DNA of 64,000 bases from Acanthopleura granulata (GCA_016165875.1 JABBOT010000080.1:44133272-44197271), one strand, 5' to 3'; positions 12,141 through 23,990 are shown, counted from the stretch's first letter. Numbers and translations are program-made. The notes: generated by a model not told the origin, from the letters alone.

Positions 12141-13960
12141 TGAATAAATCAGGAACTATTGTGCACCTAACAAGGCATGCATGGCGAGATGTTTATCAAA
12201 GATTTTAACAATATATCTTATTCAGGGAAAGCAAATAGTGCTATGTAACTTTTGTCATTACTTCGGAGTTCTACGCCGTATCAGGATGCAAGTATCACGT
12301 AATTTAAATTATTTTAAAACCATCGAAGTGTCACAAATTGGCATTTTTTGAGAGTCAATTTTGTGGCAAACTGTTTTCAGGTAAATACTGACCCTTTGCT
12401 ATTGGTCTGTAATAGTAACATCGAGGCTCTCCGCTTTGCTCTACCCCAAATCTTACCACCGTCGTCCGAGTAAAAAATAGTCAGATGAACACATGTATTG
12501 CTAGCCTTGGACGAAGTAACACGTAGTCATAGACTTCCATTACTCTACGGTGTTAGAGGATAACCTCACACGAGAGTGTCAACCCACCAGTTAGGTGTTA
12601 ATCTTTGCATTTCCGTATGTGAGAGTTACGAGGATGCTGACAAACTAAAAATGTTGTAGAGAAAATTGGAGGACTCAAATTTCGACACGTTCCTTTCAGT
12701 GTGTTTTTCATGGGCAAGGCTTCCACATAGATAGAGGACACGTAACATATTTAGAAGGTTTCGCCTGCTGGATGTGAAATGGTAACATTATAAGCGTAAA
12801 GCTCTACTGTTTAGGTTGACTCACTGTATCCTAGCTTAGAGAAATTATCAATTTATGCCTTCTTCTAGTACATGTAGTTAAGGATTAGAAAATCAAATCA
12901 AATATTTGCATGTATAATGTGTTGTTAGTGTTGATTGGTGACAGTGTGGTGTTGATACGTGCTGTTTGGAGGTGTGGATAATGTAGAATTACAGGTACAT
13001 GTATTTGGTGTTACCGTATGTCTTTCCGTGTGAATACTAAATATAATTTTTTTAACAAATATAATAAAATATTTACCAGATAAAAATATATGAATATATT
13101 GTAATCATAATATGTTCATAACCTGATGCACAAATGCTTCGGGCTAAATTTGGAAAGCCAAAAATATATATACTGTTTAGTTTATGTTCTAAATTCATAT
13201 TGATTACAACTGTTATTTGATGTACAAACGATAGAATTATAACTAGAAAAAGGTATGTATAAAATTTATATTTTTGTCAAAAGAAAGAGCGTATTAGTCT
13301 TCTTAGATATTTGTGAAACACACTTATTTACGCAGATAAAAAATTTTAAGAGGGGCGCTTCTTGCATCTTGAACAGCACTGTTTCAAGGGAGGTATTCCA
13401 ATCAAGCGCTACCTCGATTTGTTATAAAAATTGCCCATTTTATTACCCAGGGTTTTGTGACATTTTTTCGTGGCAGCTTCCCATAGCTACTTGTTTGCCT
13501 GTTGTTTATTTAAGCGCTGTTAAATTTCAATTAACATATACAAGCTTGCCGTGGATGCTTTCCCCTCCATCAACTTGGACGTCGTCTGTAATAGCTGTCA
13601 AATTGCGGACATAATTCACTTTCCCCCTTAATTTTTCCTGTACATTATCTATTCTCTGGTTACTTCCAGCATGTCGTTTAGGAATTATTACTGGTGTAGA
13701 AGGCACTGGTTTTGTACTGTTTCAGAATCACAGTGCCGTTTATGTTTCCATACCTACATGCTAATACACATGCATGGGCTGCAGGGTGAACATTAATCCT
13801 TGCACTGTGCTCTATTTGTGGATTTGGAGTGAAGTTTATTTTTCCAGATGCCTTTGTATTTTAAATCAATGAGATCGTGCTGAATTTTCTGGGTATTCAC
13901 CGTTACCTTGTGTGCTTGGTGTGTAACCTACCGAGTCTAACACGATAAGCTGTTTTTTTC
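12141..13960. other. Intergenic, very AT-rich, no gene recognised
   Basis: A plus-strand ORF of 119 codons (13255-13614) has no recognisable domain. The right part adjoins a repeat that continues on the minus strand, so some of this may be decayed transposon. Confidence 0.4.
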
Positions 13961-13964
13961 GTTT

Positions 13965-14180
13965 CTTTTTTTCTTTATTTAGTCGCGTGCTTTTGGCCTC
14001 TGCAAGTTCGTCCATTGATACAATCAGTATTTCCTTTTTTCAGTAAAACCCCAAACTCTGCAATATGATCTGTATCACATCTACGTACTTGCCATGAAAC
14101 TCAACTTAAATCACTTTTTGTGGTGTATAATGTTATATTTCCATAAGCATGTTTTGAATATCTTGTCTCAATTGCCTCTA
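13965..14180 (-). repeat. Decayed repeat, arm 1 of an inverted pair
   Basis: Read on the minus strand it is clearly similar to 14920-15135 on the plus strand. Shared landmarks are 'acttgccatgaaactca', 'gtataatgttatat', 'agtatttccttttttcag' and 'ttcgtccat'. On this strand a short frame begins ATGGACGAACTTGCAGAGG (MDELAEAKS...) and closes after about 50 codons. The pair brackets a SINE and may be two copies of one old transposon. Confidence 0.6.
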
Positions 14181-14183
14181 TAG

Positions 14184-14427
14184 CGCAGGGCAATGATCCA
14201 GAAGCCTCCCACCATTGCGGTCGCTATGAGTTCAAGTCCAGCTCATGCTGGCTTCCTCCCTGGCCGTACGTGGGAAGTTCTGCCAACAACCTGCGGATGG
14301 TCGTGGATTTACCCCGGGCTCTGCCCGGTGTCCTCCCACCATAATGCTGGCTGCCATCGTATAAATGAAATATTCTTGAGTACGGGGTAAAACACCAATC
14401 AAATAAATAACTAAATAAATAAATCAA
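14184..14427 (+). mobile_element. SINE copy 3 (near full length)
   Basis: It contains the head 'gatccagaagcctccca', 'gagttcaagtccagctcatg' (tRNA-like B-box region), 'ggccgtacgtgggaag', the core 'cctgcggatggtcgtgg', 'ctctgcccggtgtcctccc', 'ataaatgaaatattcttgag' and an (AAAT)n tail. It is one of the two best preserved copies in the window. Confidence 0.9.
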
Positions 14428-14919
14428 TTGCCACGTGTGAAGTCACAATTCTTATGATCAGCATGGCATGCTGGGTAACGGGAGGGATTCAAATCGCGTG
14501 CGGTATTAATTATTTATCTCACAGCATGAATGTATTGTTAGATTGTGGATTATATTGTTTCTATACTGGAAGTGTCTTCAAACTCCTCTCACCGTTAACT
14601 TTATATCTCTACTATCTCTGCTTAATTCGGGGGGTGGGGGGGTACATGTATTTTCTTTGCATGACTTTCTCAACAGTCCCATGATACCTTTGTGGAACAA
14701 TTGTTTTGCCTGACTAGGCGTTGATTACTGATCGAATTTACCAACTAGCTCAAACCATCGCGGATTTGAAATTCAGAGATGAAGAACGGGTTTGATCTGT
14801 GGTGTTCGTAGCCAAGGATTACATCGTGCCAGTGTTAACCACAGTAGCTTTGGTCACGTCTGTCAACACCTGTCAATCAAGACTGATCCCTCCCAGAATG
14901 CCACGCTTATTATAATAAT

Positions 14920-15135
14920 TTGGGGGGGGGGGAGGCACTCGTGACAACTGAGACAAGGTGATATAACATTATACGTCATAAAAAGTGTTTTAACGTGAGT
15001 TTCATGGCAAGTACGTAGAAGTGATTCATAGAATTTTGTGGAGTTTTGGGTGTTACATGTCACTGAAAAAAGGAAATACCGATAGTAACATGGACGAATT
15101 TACAGAGGACCAAAAGTACGTGACTGGATAAAAAA
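14920..15135 (+). repeat. Decayed repeat, arm 2 of an inverted pair
   Basis: This is the plus-strand copy of the sequence at 13965-14180. It includes a poly-G run and ATGGACGAATTTACAGAGG (MDEFTEDQK...), which reaches a stop after 14 codons. Its first codons parallel those of arm 1, suggesting a once-shared coding start. Confidence 0.6.
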
Positions 15136-16249
15136 GCAAACTATAGTTTACTGTTTAGGTCAGATTTATCACGTAGTACCCGCTCCATGCAAACCTACTT
15201 GCAATTCATTAGATATGAAACAACACCAACTTCAACCCGTATTCCGTTCCTCTAAAATTTCTCGTATTCCATATTTCCGAATGGACGGTCGACTTATGTG
15301 CCATGAAACAACGGTTATGATTGGTGTTAAGGTTCGACTTCTCCAAACAAAAAGGGACCAGTGGACCAATAGGGGAGTTTCGAGATCGAACTCTTTTATC
15401 GCTAAAGGTAAGAAAAGCCCTACTGTGCCATGTAACCTGTTGTCAGTAGTTAGGCAACTATTTATGATTACATTTACTATAACGCTGGCGTCTAAGGAAA
15501 TTTTCCAAAAAAGTTACTTATACTAAACGTACGATAGGGAAAATTGAGAATCCGGAAGTTTCCTAATTTAAGAAGCTCCTGATTGAAGGAGAGGTCGTTT
15601 TACCTCCCTCACACGGCAAGACAGTTGATGGGTAAATTAAAATCAACTAAGTTACCTGACATTTGTAACAAGTCACATGACACAGATGAACTCTTTTCAC
15701 CTTCTACGACAAAGGAGTTCGAACTCGAGGCTGCCTTTTTGTAGACTGTCACTTCTCAGATTTGCATAGAATAAGTGACTACGCTGGGAGAGGGAGACTA
15801 TCTTACATGTATGTTCAGATCTCACGTCAAAAGTAGGACTTCCTATACGGTAACACACGTATTTTACTGATGTATGGGAAGAATTAAGGTTTATGCGTCT
15901 ACATTTCTTTCTAAACTTCATTTCTAAATACGGGCGACATTGTCGGAATATTTTACAGTACGCATTGTGATCCTTAAATACTTTACTTCATCCAGTTTGC
16001 TTGAAATTGGAGGGGTGGTTTTTTTTAAATCAGATATAGACGTAAGGCTTGCTATACAGAGTTAAACTGTCCAAATGTTCACATGTCAGACGCAGAATAA
16101 AATTAAATGGTATCAGTGTTTGATCATGGTGTGTTTCTTTCTCTATGTTGCTATAGTCCACTAGTTTTAAAACTTGGCTTATGCGAGCAGATTGTTAATA
16201 GTAAGCGAAAGAATAATGCACATGTCATAACCGATTAATGACAGCTGCA
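15136..16249. other. Intergenic, no gene recognised
   Basis: ORFs of 103 (+) and 74 (-) codons lack recognisable domains and flanking splice signals that would join them to anything. No clear repeat was seen. Confidence 0.4.
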
Positions 16250-16830
16250 TGTCGAATCCGTATACATCGCAGATTGTCATGCCAAATACCTGTGGATTGT
16301 CATGTCAAGTACATGAGGATTGTCATGCCAAATCCATGTGGATTGTTATGCCAAATCCCTGTAGATTGTCATGTTAAATACCATGCCAAATCCATATAGA
16401 TTGTGATGCCAAATCCTTGTGGATTGTCATGTGAAATGTCATGCCGAATCCATGGAGACTGTTATGCCAAATCCCTGCAGATTGTCTTGCGGAACCCATG
16501 CAGATTGTCATGTTGAATCCATGTAGATTGTTATGCCGAATTCTTGTTGATTGTCATACCAAATTCTGTTGGACTGTCATACCAAGCCCATGTCGATTGT
16601 TATGTGGAATCCATGTAGAATGTCATGGCAAATCCTTGTAGATTGTCATCACAAATCAATGTGGATTGTCATGCCAAATCATTGGCGATGGCCAAATCCA
16701 TGTGGATTGCCATTGCAAAGCCATGTATATTGTGATGCGGAACTATCATGCCAAATTTATGTATGTAAATTGTCATACTAAGTGCATGTAGATTGTCATG
16801 CCAAAATCTTGTTGATCCACCAACTAGCTT
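16250..16830 (+). repeat. Minisatellite, ~25-bp unit 'gattgtcatgccaaatcc'
   Basis: More than twenty degenerate units of 'gattgtcatgccaaatccatgtg' run in tandem. The array stops near 16830 and resumes at 17728 on the other side of a foldback element, so it was once continuous. Confidence 0.9.
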
Positions 16831-16837
16831 AGTAAAG

Positions 16838-17727
16838 TACAAAAGCATAGAAACTCCGAAAAAAGAAATGTAACACATGGTTGACGTTCTCAATATTTCG
16901 ACTAAGTTTTACTTGTCATCTTCAGGAGAAGTAATTTGTACAATCAACAAACACACATATATATACATTTACAGAGATGCGGACAATAGAAGGCTGAATA
17001 AAATACACTGCTATGATTGATCAAATGATTCAACCAATGGAAATTAAACATTGATCACTTACGGTCATTCATTCTTTTCTCAAACTGCTTTTTGTCTACT
17101 ATTACATTCATGTGAAATAGTTGCTTTCGTTTGTTTATGGGATGGGGTCTTATTATATTACAGGAATCTGTTTGGCTTTCTTGAGTTGTTCCCCCTGAAA
17201 GCAGAATCGAAATATTCATGCTGAACATTTGGCGCTAAATTGTATGTCGCTTCCGAGAGAGATGATACATCTGGAATCGTCTTAACCCTTTAACCCTGCA
17301 ACTGAGAGGCCTCCAAACACAGAGGGCAAGTGCCTTTTTCAAGACAACCTGTAGCAAGTGGTTATGTCTGAAAAAGAATTTCGTCTTGTGCTACATTGGT
17401 TATAATCAGGTAGATTTAATGTTTTATATTTAAAGCTTTAGAGTTTGATTACATTCATGTAACTGTATTAGGCCACCATGCAAATGGTTTGCCTGAATGA
17501 CCGTAAGTGATCAGTGTTTAATTCCCATTGGTTGAATCATTTGATCAATCATAGCAGTGTATTTTATTCAGCCTTCTATTGTCCGCATCTCTGTAAATGT
17601 ATATATATGTGTGTTTGTTGATTGTACAAATTACTTCTCCTGAAGATGACAAGTAAAACTTAGTCGAAATATTGAGAACGTCAACCATGCGTTACATTTC
17701 TTTTTTCGGAGTTTCTATGCTTTTGTA
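16838..17727. mobile_element. Foldback element with 234-bp terminal inverted repeats
   Basis: The left arm (16838-17071) is the near-perfect reverse complement of the right arm (17494-17727). The ends read TACAAAAGCATAGAAACTCCG and its complement. The 890-bp element interrupts a minisatellite, which gives clear insertion evidence. The 412-bp interior (17073-17484) is an inverted copy of 19231-19642. There is no ORF of transposase size, so it is non-autonomous. Confidence 0.85.
17073..17484 (-). repeat. 412-bp inverted repeat, left arm
   Basis: This is the reverse complement of 19231-19642 over the same 412-bp length, with only a few mismatches seen by eye. For example, the 17290 region reads ...ttaaccctgcaactgag... 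where the partner has a instead of c. It forms the interior of the foldback element. Confidence 0.85.
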
Positions 17728-17766
17728 TTTTGTCATGCCAAATCATGTCAAAGATTGTCATACCTC
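17728..17766 (+). repeat. Continuation of the interrupted minisatellite
   Basis: 'tgtcatgccaaatcatgtca' followed by 'agattgtcat' resumes the unit of the array at 16250-16830 right after the right terminal repeat of the foldback element. Confidence 0.8.
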
Positions 17767-18189
17767 CCTTAGCCCACTAAACTGATCGCTATAGTGTAAG
17801 TGAAAAATTCATGCGTTGGACATTTAATAAGAACCAAATACAATTAATGGGTACATCGTTATACCGATTCAGTGTCCGATGTTATGCTGATTCAGTGCAC
17901 ATATTCATGGTGAATCAATGGTAATGCCAAAGTAAATCACATCTACAGCATCTTCATGCCGGAACAGTTCATACTTAGTTTCCCACTGAACGAAATTTTT
18001 GTGCCTGGGTAAGAATAATGAGCTAGAGAGATGTCATAAATTGCGCGGCTCCCAGCCTAGGGACACGAGGTAAGGGTTCATTTCAGCTCTCTAGCAAGGA
18101 ATTTGCATATTGTCCCGCTATCACTATTCGTGGGGGCCATAGTGACAATAACCGAGTCACATCGCTCTCAGAGCCGTTTGTGCGAAATT

Positions 18190-18335
18190 TTCTCCCATCT
18201 CCCAAGATCACGAGTAAGGCGTCAAGGGTTGCTGATTTATCTATGGCGCCCCGGTTTTCTACACCTGTAATAACTGGCCACCATCCCATAAGTGAAAAAG
18301 TCCGGGGTTTTGCATTAAACAATCAGTCAAACATT
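18190..18335 (+). mobile_element. SINE copy 4 (strongly diverged)
   Basis: 'ccggttttctacacctgtaa', 'taactggccaccatcccata', 'agtgaaaaagtccgg' and 'gcattaaacaatcagtcaaa' follow the same order as the 3' half of the other SINE copies. It is old and recognisable mainly by position-by-position similarity. Confidence 0.5.
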
Positions 18336-18620
18336 TAAAGCAATCAGTCCATTCATCTAAAGTTGTTACTCTCTCAGTAATATTGGTCCTTTCAGGGATG
18401 AATTGTCGACTGTTGATTTTATGTCTTATCTCGATTCCATAACTAATTTATATGGAATTACAATCGTATTGATCTAATTTTTATGATAGTTTATACTTCA
18501 AAATTATGAGTGCAGTTTGTTACTCGTGCAATTTTTGAAAACTTTAAAATGAACGTGGTGAAAATCTTGAAGAAATCTTTTTTCAGGAATGATCTCTTGT
18601 TAGTGCTTTCCCCTGCTGCA

Positions 18621-20185
18621 TGAATGCCGCTCAGTCTTAGATCTAAAGGGTTGAGACGATTCCCTATGTGCCATCTGCCCTAGACTGCCATACCATATAC
18701 CACAAAGTTTTTGGTATAAATGATCAAATTTAACCTTCAGGGGCAATAACTCAGCAAAGCCAAACAGAGTCTTGTTATGTAAACTTTGTTACATAACAAG
18801 ACGACAGTCTCGTAAACAAACGAACACAACTACTTGACATTAATGTACTAGTAGACCTAGCCGTTTAGAAAAGCAAAAAGCCGTGTTTATGTCCGGTTGT
18901 GTGTCAGGGGACATCGTGGTAGCAGATTATTTATAGTTACTATAATCGAAACGGTAATTTTGATAAATACCGGGTGACATTATACAAAACACCACACGGA
19001 ATCACGATACACTGACACAGGGTTTACGATTAGGCCTACTTATACCATTGGCTTTCATTCTGATCAAACCAGAGCACTACCTACATGCTGATTTTAGGGT
19101 CTATGGGGTTTGCCCCGACTTGGGATTGAACTCAGAAAATGTATGGTGTCTGCAGTTTTCAATGAAAAAAGACTGTAGTGTTAAGAATAGCATTATTTTC
19201 ATTTTTCACTGTAATTATAATGTATTTAGATTTGCATGGTGGCCTAATACAGTTACATGAATGTAATCAAACTCTAAAGCTTTAAATGTAAAACATTAAA
19301 TCTACCTGATTATAACCAATGTAGCACAAGACGAAATTCTTTTTCAGACATAACCACTTGCTACAGGTTGTCTTGAAAAAGGCACTTGCCCTCTGTGTTT
19401 GGAGGCCTCTCAGTTTCAGGGTTAAAGGGTTAAGACGATTCCAGATGTATCATCTCTCTCGGAAGCGACATACAATTTAGCGCCAAATGTTCTGCATGAA
19501 TATTTCGATTCTGCTTTCAGGGGGAACAACTCAAGAAAGCCAAACAGATTCCTGTAATATAATAAGACCCCATCCCATAAACAAACGAAAGCAACTATTT
19601 CACATGAATGTAATAGTAGACAAAAAGCAGTTTGAGAAAAGAGGAAAAGTTGTGTTTATGTAACGTCGCGTGTCAGACGACATCGTGGTAGCAGATTATT
19701 TACAATTATTATAACCGAAACGGCAAATGTCGTCATTCCGCGATGTTTTCACCGTTTATTTGTTTACTTCGGAATTAACGACACTTGAAAGGCTCATTTT
19801 TCTCGACAATGTCTTTTCTGTAACATGCCGATCTCAATGCCATAACACTGTGGTCTCAGTCACTCTATACGAAGGACACCAAAGAGGACACCCTAAGGAA
19901 TCACAGCACACTGACACTAAACGGAGTCACTGTACACTGATACTGGGTCGACGATTACTTATACCATTTGCGTTCATTTTGGTGGTCAAAACAGAGAAAT
20001 ACCTACATGTATATAGATTGCTGATTTTAGGGTCTATATCGTTTGCCCCGACATGGGGTTGAATATGTGGTGTCGGCAGTTTTCAATGAAAACAGACTAC
20101 ACCGTTAAGATCAGTATTATTTTGAGTTTTTATTAAGTTTAGCCCTAAAACGTATTTAGATTTGTACGATAACCTAATACAGTGC
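18621..20185 (+). repeat. Diverged tandem duplication, two ~790-bp units
   Basis: Unit 1 starts about 18621 and unit 2 about 19413; unit 2 ends near 20185. Shared landmarks in the same order are 'aaagggttRagacgattcc', 'gacatcgtggtagcagatta', 'ctgattttagggtctat', 'gtttgccccgac', 'gcagttttcaatgaaaa' and 'cctaatacagt'. Unit 1 carries a perfect 14-bp hairpin (18769-18802) where unit 2 has different sequence. No coding potential is evident. Confidence 0.75.
19231..19642 (+). repeat. 412-bp inverted repeat, right arm
   Basis: This is the partner of 17073-17484, with a 1746-bp loop between them. It straddles the junction of the two 790-bp units, so the captured piece in the foldback element looks copied from this local repeat family. 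Confidence 0.85.
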
Positions 20186-20395
20186 CGTTCCATAAAGGCA
20201 ATCAAGTAATGGAAACCGATTCACTTGCTTTCGCAGCGTGCACAAGCTCTTCCGAGCTTTATATACATACAACGCTTATTCAGTCAGAGAAGCAAAGGCA
20301 ATTCAGTTTTAAGCCTGATCTTGGTCATGCAGGGTGCGGTACATATACCACTTAAGAGTTTATCATTTGTGATGTTAAACATTTCCTATCCACAG

Positions 20396-20800
20396 CCGGA
20401 CACTGAAATGTCATGTTGACAACACCAATCATAACACTCCACCTAGTCACGGCTAGTATACTGACACCAGGTCGGACACTGGAATGTCACTTTGGACGAC
20501 ACCAGTTATAGCACTTCACCCAGTCACAGTATACTGACACCAGGCCGGACACTGGAATGTCATGCTTACACCAGCAATCATAACACTCAACCTTGTCACA
20601 GCTAGTATATTGAGGCTGTGCCGAGTACTGCAATGTCATGCTGACATCAGTCATAACACTCCCCCTATGCACAGTATACAGACACAAGATCGTACACTGA
20701 AATGTCATGCTGCCGACACTCCATCTAGTCACAGTACACTGACACCAGGCTGGACACTGGAATGTGACAACACCAATCATAAGGCCCCACCAAGTCACAG
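20396..20800 (+). repeat. Tandem repeat, ~74-bp unit, six copies
   Basis: Copies of 'cggacactggaatgtcatg' recur at about 20396, 20472, 20545, 20620, 20691 and 20750 (period 59-76 bp). 'caccaatcataacactccac' and 'agtcacagtatactgacacc' lie between them. ORFs on both strands are by-products. Confidence 0.85.
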
Positions 20801-21052
20801 CATGCCAGTATTAGGTCTGTCAGTAACTGACCTATTCAAGAAAACTTGGCGCCAAGTCAGATAAGTACTAATATCAGGAATGGTTAAGATTTTAAAACCT
20901 CATCCGTTATCCTATTATGGAAGTTTACCGCTGTCAGCCCCCTACTTGCCGTACATGTGATTCTATATTTTTATTAGTCTCATTCACATGTCCGCATGTG
21001 AAGAAATCTAGTTATCTGCGTTAACACGTTTTCTTATATTTAGCTTTTGCTA

Positions 21053-21296
21053 TTGCAGCACAATGACCCGAAACCTCCCACTACTGCGGTAGCTGTGAGT
21101 TCAAGACCAGCTCATGCTGACTTCCTCTCCGGCCATACGTGGGAAGGTCTGCCAGCAACCTGCGGATGGTCGTGGGTTTCCCCCGGGCTCTGCCCGGTTT
21201 CCTCCAAACGTAATGCTGGCCGCCGTCGTATAAGTGAAACATTCTTGAGTACGGGGTAAAACACCAATCAAATAAATACATACATAAATAAATATT
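21053..21296 (+). mobile_element. SINE copy 5 (near full length)
   Basis: It is very similar to copy 3: 'gtgagttcaagaccagctca', 'ggccatacgtgggaag', 'cctgcggatggtcgtggg', 'gctctgcccggtttcctcc', 'gtataagtgaaacattcttg' and an (AAAT)n tail with 'acat' variants. Confidence 0.9.
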
Positions 21297-22004
21297 TAGT
21301 TTTTCTTTCGTTTATCTTTAGCAGCATACCATCAAATCCGCTTTCTCTTCTTCTTGGTTTAAGTGCATGGGGAAATCTGAAAGGAGTCATGGCGAGAATG
21401 TTTATGACAGGGATACGAGTGGGGGTGATCACAAGCGGAACACACGACGTGGATCATTCAGGAAGCAAGAGTCGGAGCCGGATTAGCCGTACCTTGTATG
21501 TAAACCCGCGGTGGCAGCGTAACGACCAGTAGCGTCTCAACTGACATCACCCACCCCCTAAAAATAAGTCCCTTTGCCTGAAGTTCGGCAATAAAAGGAT
21601 ATCCTATACTTTACATACCTTTCGCTAAGACAGATAGAGGCCGGTTGGAGGTGTGTGGGCGATTGTGAATCAAAAATTTGTTATCAAAAATATCCAAGTC
21701 CAAAGAGTATTTTGAGTTTAAAAACCACGGAACTATATGGCAAGAAGTCCTTTCAACAATGAGTATAAGTGAAGTGTTTTACACAGGAACTGGTACAGAA
21801 CTCGCACAGGTTTGAAAAGCTCAAGAACAAAACAGCAATCCATCATTGAAAATTATCATTAACATATGTTATTGCTTTAACTGATTGTTGTTGAAAACAT
21901 TCCCTTCAACTCCCCTTTGCGATGATTAATAAGACTACGATCCTGTATAAAATGTTTGAAACAAAATGATCTGAATTCTTGGTTTGAATGTGAAGACACC
22001 AGTT

Positions 22005-22495
22005 AGACAAAGGAACTACGGGACGTGAAAGAACAAGTTAGACAGAGAATGTCCACCATCAGAATGTTAAACAGAAAAAGTCTGACGGAGAAAATAGGGC
22101 AGACAAAGAACAAGTTGGATAGAAAGTACTGCAATAAAAAAAATACGTTAAACACAAAAAGTACGTCAAAGCAAAGATTAAGTTACAAAGAAAAAATACG
22201 CTAACACTCTGAAGATTAAATACAGAAAATCCACAGCAACAAAGACCAAATTAGATGCAAAAAGTACGCCACTTAAAAGAAAAAGCAAAACAGATATACC
22301 CCACAACAAATAACTTAGACAAGAAAAGAGACAAGAGAAAGAAATGGCGCCACAAGAGAGTGCATATTAAATAAAGTTGGTAGCAGAAAAGACGAAATTT
22401 GGCAGCGAAAGTACGCCATAAAAAGTGAGAGAGAGAATGCACACCACAGGAAATAACAAGTTAGAAAATGTGCAAGAAAAGAAAAGTTAAATAGA
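22005..22495 (+). repeat. Purine-rich degenerate tandem repeat
   Basis: One strand is strongly A/G-rich with recurring 'gttagacaaagaac', 'aaaagtacgcca' and 'agttagacagagaa' motifs at roughly 30-bp spacing. The copies are too diverged for a clear unit. No coding signal is seen. Confidence 0.55.
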
Positions 22496-23134
22496 GTGAA
22501 TGAAAGACTCTTTAATATTTAACGTCACATCGGCAATATTTCGGTCATATATCGTTGCCATTGTTAGCTTTGTTCATTCGCCAGGCAAGTGTCGAAAAAG
22601 TTTTCAGTGTCTAACATTTGAATTGTTGTCTTTCTGCGTAGGATAATAAACTCGGCATCCAAAGAGTAATGACCAATTCGGCGGGGAGGCTTTTACCTCA
22701 TCAGTACCTCTGTTTTAATCCCGGGAAACCACTATCGGTGCGAGTAATTTTTTTATCGTGTAATGGTTACATTATTCATAATGTTACCAGTCACTTCAAG
22801 AAGGAGAAGGACGGGGGCAGCCTGTATTATTGTGAGAGGACACCCGGTACAGAGGGAAATCCGAGACCATCCGCGGGTTGTTGGTCGACTCACCCTCTAT
22901 TTTGAGTCATTGCAGCACGTTAATTTCTCGGCAAGGGAGCTCGCTCAACACTGAATATGTTTGAATTATGAGTCTTTCACGAAATATCATACCAACCATT
23001 TTGTCCGGGATACCTAAGAAATTCCGACATATAATTGTTTACCACGACAAGTGAGAGGTGACCATTAAGAGTTTAAGGATCCTAGAAGCCCTCAGTAGTG
23101 AGATTTGGCAAATATTGTTTTTATTTCAAATTCT
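22496..23134. other. Intergenic, nothing recognised
   Basis: Two overlapping plus-strand ORFs (22669-22905 and 22763-22954) show no domain. A few GT-AG pairs occur but none gives a recognisable protein. Confidence 0.4.
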
Positions 23135-23990
23135 TATTCTCCATTCTCCTGTCTTTCCTCTCACTTAAAGATAAAAATCAAATTCGAACTGTAAATACCT
23201 AACATTTGACACAGTATATAACATGGTGTGAACCAAAGCAGTTGTGGGTTCTTTTGTTCCCAGTGATTAGGATTAGCTCACTCAAGGTGGGTTACCTACT
23301 GTGACTAGACCCGCCTCTGTTCAATGTGTATTGCCTCCTACCATAAACTGTGCATGGCGGCCTTTGCAGACTACCCTAACAGACCTATTACCTAAAACAA
23401 CAGCCTTAATCACCCCACCGGGGTGCAATTGAGGAGAGGAAACACATTCTAGCAAGGTTTACTCAGAAATGTCAAGATAAAACACCAATTTACCCGATGA
23501 TGGAAGATGATAAAGATTTAAAATTTAACATAAGTAGGTGCATATGTTCAAATTTTAACTCGAGGCAGGATAATTTGTGACTGAAATTAGTTGGCATACT
23601 AATTAATGACGAATTTCATCACACATAATGCTCCTCCAGATATTTTGGTCTTTTTCTCCTGTTCTATTTTTGAGACGGTTGTGTGGTGAAATACTTTTAT
23701 TTTTCGCTTATATTTCAGCATAATGCTATGAAACCCGGCATACATGTACCTAACTATTAAAGATGAAAAATGGTTTCACAAATTTTGGATATCTTTTTCT
23801 AGCTTTAAAGATATCAGTAGAAGGACGTCAAAGTTTCAAATTTTTAAACAAAATTTGGAAAGTTTTAACTCTAAATGATCACTCAGAACTATATAAAATC
23901 AGTACTAGAAATCTGTTGGTCAGTTCTTTAGTTTAAATAGCAAATTATGCACTTGAGCAAGAAAAAAATTTAAAATTTAGAAAATTGGGG
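23135..23990 (+). repeat. Dispersed ~0.85-kb repeat, copy A
   Basis: Clear similarity exists to the reverse complement of 53845-54640. Shared landmarks, in order, are 'ctttcctctcacttaaagat', 'gtgtattgcctcctaccata', 'acagccttaatcacccca', 'taatgacgaatttcatcaca', 'ggtgaaatacttttattt', 'cagcataatgctatgaaac' and a final run of A-rich 'gcaagaaaaaaattt'. No ORF is conserved between the copies, so this is an old non-coding repeat of unknown class. Confidence 0.7.
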
